From assembly GCF_905147045.1 (NCBI RefSeq), contig NC_065894.1, positions 12,933,501 to 12,997,500 on the forward strand: 64,000 nt of DNA, given 5' to 3'. Below, one piece after another: positions 59,328 to 64,000 of this stretch. The stretch's first letter is position 1. Each line of letters begins with the position of its first letter. Origin of the DNA: Nymphalis io. Lineage: Eukaryota > Arthropoda > Insecta > Lepidoptera > Nymphalidae. The notes beneath the pieces are model-generated. The model was given only the letters and a program-made list of their open reading frames with translations. It made no database searches and was not told the origin of the DNA. The position numbers were made by a program, and so were the translations under genes.

Positions 59328-61620
59328 GTTAATATTTGTTTATTTACAAGCAGGATAGGTACAAATTTAATTGTTTTTTATTAACTTTACCATGTAACCA
59401 ACTTAATAAATGAAAACCTTCCTGGGACATTAACAACAAATAATATTCCACAGTTCGGTAATTCTTATAATAATAAATGAACACTTCTTGTAAAAAAAAC
59501 GTACAGCGCGGAAATGCAGTCTGCATTATGGGCAGCTTTGCGTCGGGTGGGAATTGGGTGGTACTATTTTAAATTTGACTTAAACAATAAAAAAAAATTT
59601 ACATTGTTATATTTCTGTGTTAACGTGTAAAACATGTTAACTTAGATATAATATTTATGTTTCAATGTAATATTAAATAAATTTAGTTGATGTAATGAAA
59701 TAAACAAAGTCTGTAGAAAAAAAAATGTACTTGACCTATTAATAAATTTAAATCGCATGTCAAAAACTAATTTATAAAGAAAAAATATTTACTTAATAAA
59801 AGACTATATCGATTATAAAGAAAACATTAGTATCCGTTGATTTTCATACCGGATAACTAATAAATTTAATTGTATTTAATTCATATTCCATCGATTTCCT
59901 TACAATAAAGTTAAAAGTAAATTTGCACAGCAACAATATAACAGTCTCGTACCTAGATTTTATAAAAAATACTCAATTTTCAAGAATAAAGGACATTAAT
60001 AACTACCAATTAAAAGGCAAAACTAAAACATGGTTGAAACAACTTAATTATGAAGACGTTGAGAAACTATTAACTACCTCACAACACATTACAACACAAC
60101 ACATTTATGCAGTCACGCGCACACGGTTTGGATTAACTTACAATAATTAGTAATAAGACCCTTTGTAATACTTTTTAATAATTGAATGGGATGGAACTGA
60201 CTTCTGACGCACGGGTAACGCCAGTTCAGGAGTCAGGGCTACTTTTTATAATATGTATGTATTGGATAACAATAAAGTTTTATTATTAATATACCTAAAT
60301 AAAAAAAAACTAACTTGGTGGAAAAGAGTACTTAACTATTGAGTTTGTTGTCAGTTCTTCTCGTTAGAATCTATATTCAAAAATATTATTTCGGATAAAG
60401 ATGCTGTATGTATAAGAAGGCATAATGCATGTCATTTTTTGTAGAGTATGGTCAGTGCCCACACTTAAAGGATTAATATTCGCAACACAGGCAGGTGTTA
60501 CCGTTGACTGATGTTGCCTCATAATTTTAATATCTAATGTAAATATCACACCGCGTCTTATATAATATAATTTTGTGACAGCTGTCGCTATGTTATCTAA
60601 TACTGGAAGGCTTTTAACGTGTAGTTACTGAAATTCCGTAGGAGCTAAAGAATAAAACATTGCAATCAAATAACCAATTAGAATATCCGATTGGCCAAGA
60701 TATATATCTACGAATTAATTACATACATTCAGGTACACGAGTATGCTCACAAAAAGGTTTGAACTAATAAAGAGTTCTTAATAATTAGCATTAAGATTTT
60801 ATTGTACGATAGCGTTGTAAACGATAATGAATATTTTATTATTCATTTAATTAATGTGACAAAAGCTTCATGTTTCACATAAGTAAGGAGGAAAGTTTAA
60901 ATATTAGTATATGTAGTAGGTAGCTTAATAACTAACGTTTTAAAAATACCTATTAATCATAAAAGATTGAAGATGGCCCAGTCGTTACAACACCTGAACC
61001 TCAGCCGAGCATTGGGACGTTTTACAGGCTGTTACTTCGTTATCACTTATTTAATTAGAAAAGTGTATTTCTATTGAATATTTTTGAATAATAAAAGACG
61101 AGAATGAATTCTACCTTGTAAGAGAAGTAAACGAATTAGCATTTGGTCGAATGAGCGAGACCACCGTCACTGTATTGTAAAGGATTTTTTTTAATCTGTC
61201 GCTATTGTGCAAGTATTAAGAACAGATAACGTGGCTAATACTTTTGTCAACCAAGATACACTAAGCAATTGTGCCAGTTACCATTGTATTTTTATCTACT
61301 GCATTTTGTCAGTTTTTTGTATTAATACTTTTAAGCCTAGTTATTTAAATTGTAGGGACTTACTTGAAGTTGCATAAATACCCACAGGATCACAATAATT
61401 TCTAAAACTATATTTTTAAATGAATAATTCATTGGTAATGATACGCAAATATAATAAATGGAGAATAGAAAAAGATAAAAAATAAGATCATTATGGTTAT
61501 AATATTCAGATTTAAATTTTTATCCAGAATTTAGCGTATACAAGTTATAACTTACTTTCTTTATCAATATGAAGAAAAGCTAAAAAATAAATAATTTTAT
61601 TAACCAAAATTTGAAGATGT
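59328..61620. other. Non-coding spacer
   Basis: AT-rich. A Metulj-like fragment lies at about 60972-61035 (GATGGCCCAGTCGTTACAAC, TTTTACAGGCTGTTAC). No gene is supported. Confidence 0.4.
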
Positions 61621-61960
61621 TGATGTCCTCCTAATAGATTTCAGGCACGGCAGCCAATCTCAACAAATTAGCCAACGGCGCAGGACATATTATAGTGCAC
61701 AAGTGCGTGCGCAAACACAGGTGCATTCTCTATTCTCATAATCCGACACGACCGGAAAGAGTTCAGGCGCAGGACCAACAGTTTTACGTGCTCTTTGAGG
61801 CACGGGAGTGTACACACTTCTAACTTCCAGACTCCGGGAAGCTACTGAGAATCTTTGACTGAAAAACTCACTAACTTTTTATCGGCCCTACCTGGAATTT
61901 GAACCCAGGATCTCGGGTTCTGCGGCCTTATATCTAGCCACTAGACCAACGAGGCAGTCT
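61621..61960 (-). mobile_element. tRNA-derived SINE, copy S1c
   Basis: A diverged copy of the element at 8556-8926. The minus strand starts GACTGCCTCGTTGGTCTAGT with GGGTTCAAATTCCAGG as the box B area. Confidence 0.75.
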
Positions 61961-62189
61961 ATATTACTATCACTACACACTCGTACTTACCATCATTATA
62001 CATTTTCATAAGTATTTAATCTGAACCACTGGTCATTATTCATTCCGGTATCTCAACAGAGATTAATAACTGATAAACAAACGGTGTCTAACGCTCCCTA
62101 AAGTATTGAAAAAACATAACGAGCGTACAAATGTGTATTCTTTGCATTTAAGAAAACCTTACAAATACCTATTTAATTTTTTTATGTTT

Positions 62190-63372
62190 CAAAATAAATA
62201 ATAAGAGTATTTGAAATTGTTGTCCCTCTAATACATATTGGTCACATCGAATCTTTATCAACTTTGTCTGTATCCACAATTCATTTTATTTATAAAATTA
62301 AAAATAGTTTATTTATTGAGTTAATATGAATATTTCCGAGTTGTCAAAACGAAAACAAGCATTATTTGTTCGTTCGTTCGTTCATTATTGATAACAATTA
62401 AATTCAAATGTTAATAATTTAGTTAATATAGGCAAGAATAAGGCACACATTAGTTTTTATTTCAACAAAATCGGTTGTATCTATCAAAAGTTATAATAAC
62501 TTAAAGATTACGTACATATATACGTAAAAACAATTTAACGTGGATAAAATAGCGAGTCGCAGCTATTTAGAACATAAATCAGTAATGCAAGTGACGACCC
62601 TTCTTATTCCATTCTTAGAAATATTACATAAAAACAGGAATTAAAATTATATTTCATAATAATACTATAAATAAAAAATGTATGTTGTTTGATAGGTATG
62701 TCAGGAGAATAATAAGTATTATTATTCTATTTTATGGTTTCGTTGGTGTCATATGTATATGTCCGATAGTATGTGTATATACGATATATGATTCAAAATA
62801 TCGCTCCGACGCTTTCCAAGTGTCAAATATTCTGACAAAACTATAACTGATTCTGAGAAAACTTTGTATGATAGATTTGTAGAACTCCATACAGTAAAAT
62901 GACAATAAAATTACTATAAATTTAGATCAATTAATGTGTCACGCAGTATTAATTCTTATGAAAAGAAATAACATTTTATTACGTACTAATTTTTATTTAA
63001 TTTTATGTTTATATATAAATTATATATAAATACATTTAATACAGTTACACTTAACAGAATCTCCATTTAACCTGTACAAAACCGACACGAGCAATACTAT
63101 CTAAAAGAACTAGTAACAATCGAAAAATATAGATACAGTAATGAAATGCAAATCATTAAAATAAAAACCACGAAGCAAAATAATATTAAATTCATACATA
63201 ACATTAAATAAAATCTCTCCAACGGAGATTATGTTAAAGCCGCCATATAAATGGTAAAGTCGTATTCGAGCTCATAAAACTTGAAGAGATTTTAACTGAA
63301 ATTTTAATTCAATCTTACTATATCAAGCACTCATCTTCTTATGAAGTCCTGTCGTTCCAGGTAACGTTTCCT
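62190..63372. other. Copy R of the duplicated spacer
   Basis: Matches 3213-4006 and 7158-7500 as one continuous piece without the RTE element, apart from about 45 bp between them that copy P lost. No gene is seen. Confidence 0.7.
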
Positions 63373-64000
63373 CTTTTTTTTTTTTTTATATTCGCCGGGA
63401 GGGCAAATGACTCTACTCCACCTGATGGTTAGTGGTAGTAGAGTCCAAACGCGACGACGGCCAGTACAGACGGGAAAAACATTCTGCACTAGCCGCCTTC
63501 GCCTTGCCGGCCCGCAAGATGCCTCTTCACGCCTCGTTTGAAGGAACCCGGGTTGTAAGAGGTTAGGAGGTCCTAAGGGGTTAGGAGGTCCTTACCAGGT
63601 CACGTGTTCCCCACACGTGAGCTGGTAAGGAATTCCATTTTTTGGAAGTGCGACAAAGAAAGGAGTTGCCAAATTTCTTTGTTCGCGATGGAATTGATGT
63701 CACAGTTAGGCGGTGACATCGAGAACCAGCTCGCGTGGACTTAAGAAGGAAGGGGGAAGCAGGAATTAGAGAGAATAATTCCTCAGAGCACTCGCCGTGA
63801 TACAGTCGATAGAAAGCGCTCAGTGCTGCTATCTCACGACGCAATTGTAAAGGTTCAAGGGTGTTTGTGACCTTTACGTCGCCAATAATGCGTACGGCAC
63901 GTCGCTGCAACCGGTCCAAGGCCTCAAGTAGGTACTTAGCGGAGCCATCCCAAAGGTGCGAGCAATATTCCACGCAAGACCGTACCTGTGTTTTGTACAG
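63373..64000 (-). mobile_element. CR1/Jockey-like LINE, 3' part, runs off the window
   Basis: It begins with a T14 tract (3' poly-A) at about 63375, then the 3' untranslated region and C-terminal coding (63973-63581: EYCSHLWDGSAKYLLEALDR). It is about 95 percent like 57130-57700, with a short local duplication (GGTTAGGAGGTCCT twice at 63560-63595). It sits at the same target (AACGTTTCCTCTT) where copy P at 7500 is empty. The rest lies outside the window. Confidence 0.8.

Overview
The window looks like nuclear DNA of a butterfly or moth. It is AT-rich, its genes have introns, and it is loaded with repeat types typical of Lepidoptera: tRNA-derived SINEs including a Metulj-like one, the repeat starting CTGGTGGTAGGGCTTTGTGC, RTE and CR1/Jockey-like LINEs, a BEL/Pao LTR element and mariner copies. 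No species is claimed. The heavy local duplication, gene decay and nested insertions suggest an ampliconic or heterochromatic region, perhaps sex-linked; that is inference.

Three host gene families are visible. (1) mRpS12 (mitochondrial ribosomal protein S12) is a four-exon plus-strand gene at 8299-13866 with all coding exons. A second copy at 42314-44068 has identical coding exons 2-4 but no exon 1. (2) A family of intronless minus-strand bZIP genes with a basic region like PAR/giant proteins occurs in two types. Type I copies lie at 1-858, 14764-15377, 16157-16792, 45267-46118 and 46898-47898; type II copies lie at 859-1423 and 47899-48463. Only 16157-16792 (211 aa) is fully open. (3) A retrocopy of a NHERF/Sip1-type PDZ gene lies at 38559-40322, bounded by a 12-bp target-site duplication.

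Layout. Copy P (about 1-17200) runs: type I/II bZIP, mariner, a spacer carrying an RTE element (4007-7157), block B1, mRpS12, two tandem type I bZIPs. From 17200 to 27669 there is spacer, a CR1/Jockey-like LINE (20480-22500) split by a SINE-like insert, and a truncated BEL/Pao element (24218-27669). Block B2 (27671-30350) is a partial duplicate of B1. Copy Q (about 33410-50820) runs: mariner, an endonuclease-bearing LINE piece, block B3 with the Sip1 retrocopy, mRpS12 lacking exon 1, type I bZIPs, type II bZIP, mariner. From 50820 to 62190 there is spacer with an R1-like fragment, a mariner interrupted by a LINE, and another LINE. A third copy, R, starts near 62190 and runs out of the window.

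The best candidate for something undescribed is the tandemly amplified, intronless bZIP family. It has PxDLS-type CtBP-binding motifs, an internal tandem repeat of about 216 bp whose frame depends on a poly-A tract, and a recurrent type II/type I fusion, and it travels with mRpS12 in a segmental duplication of tens of kb.
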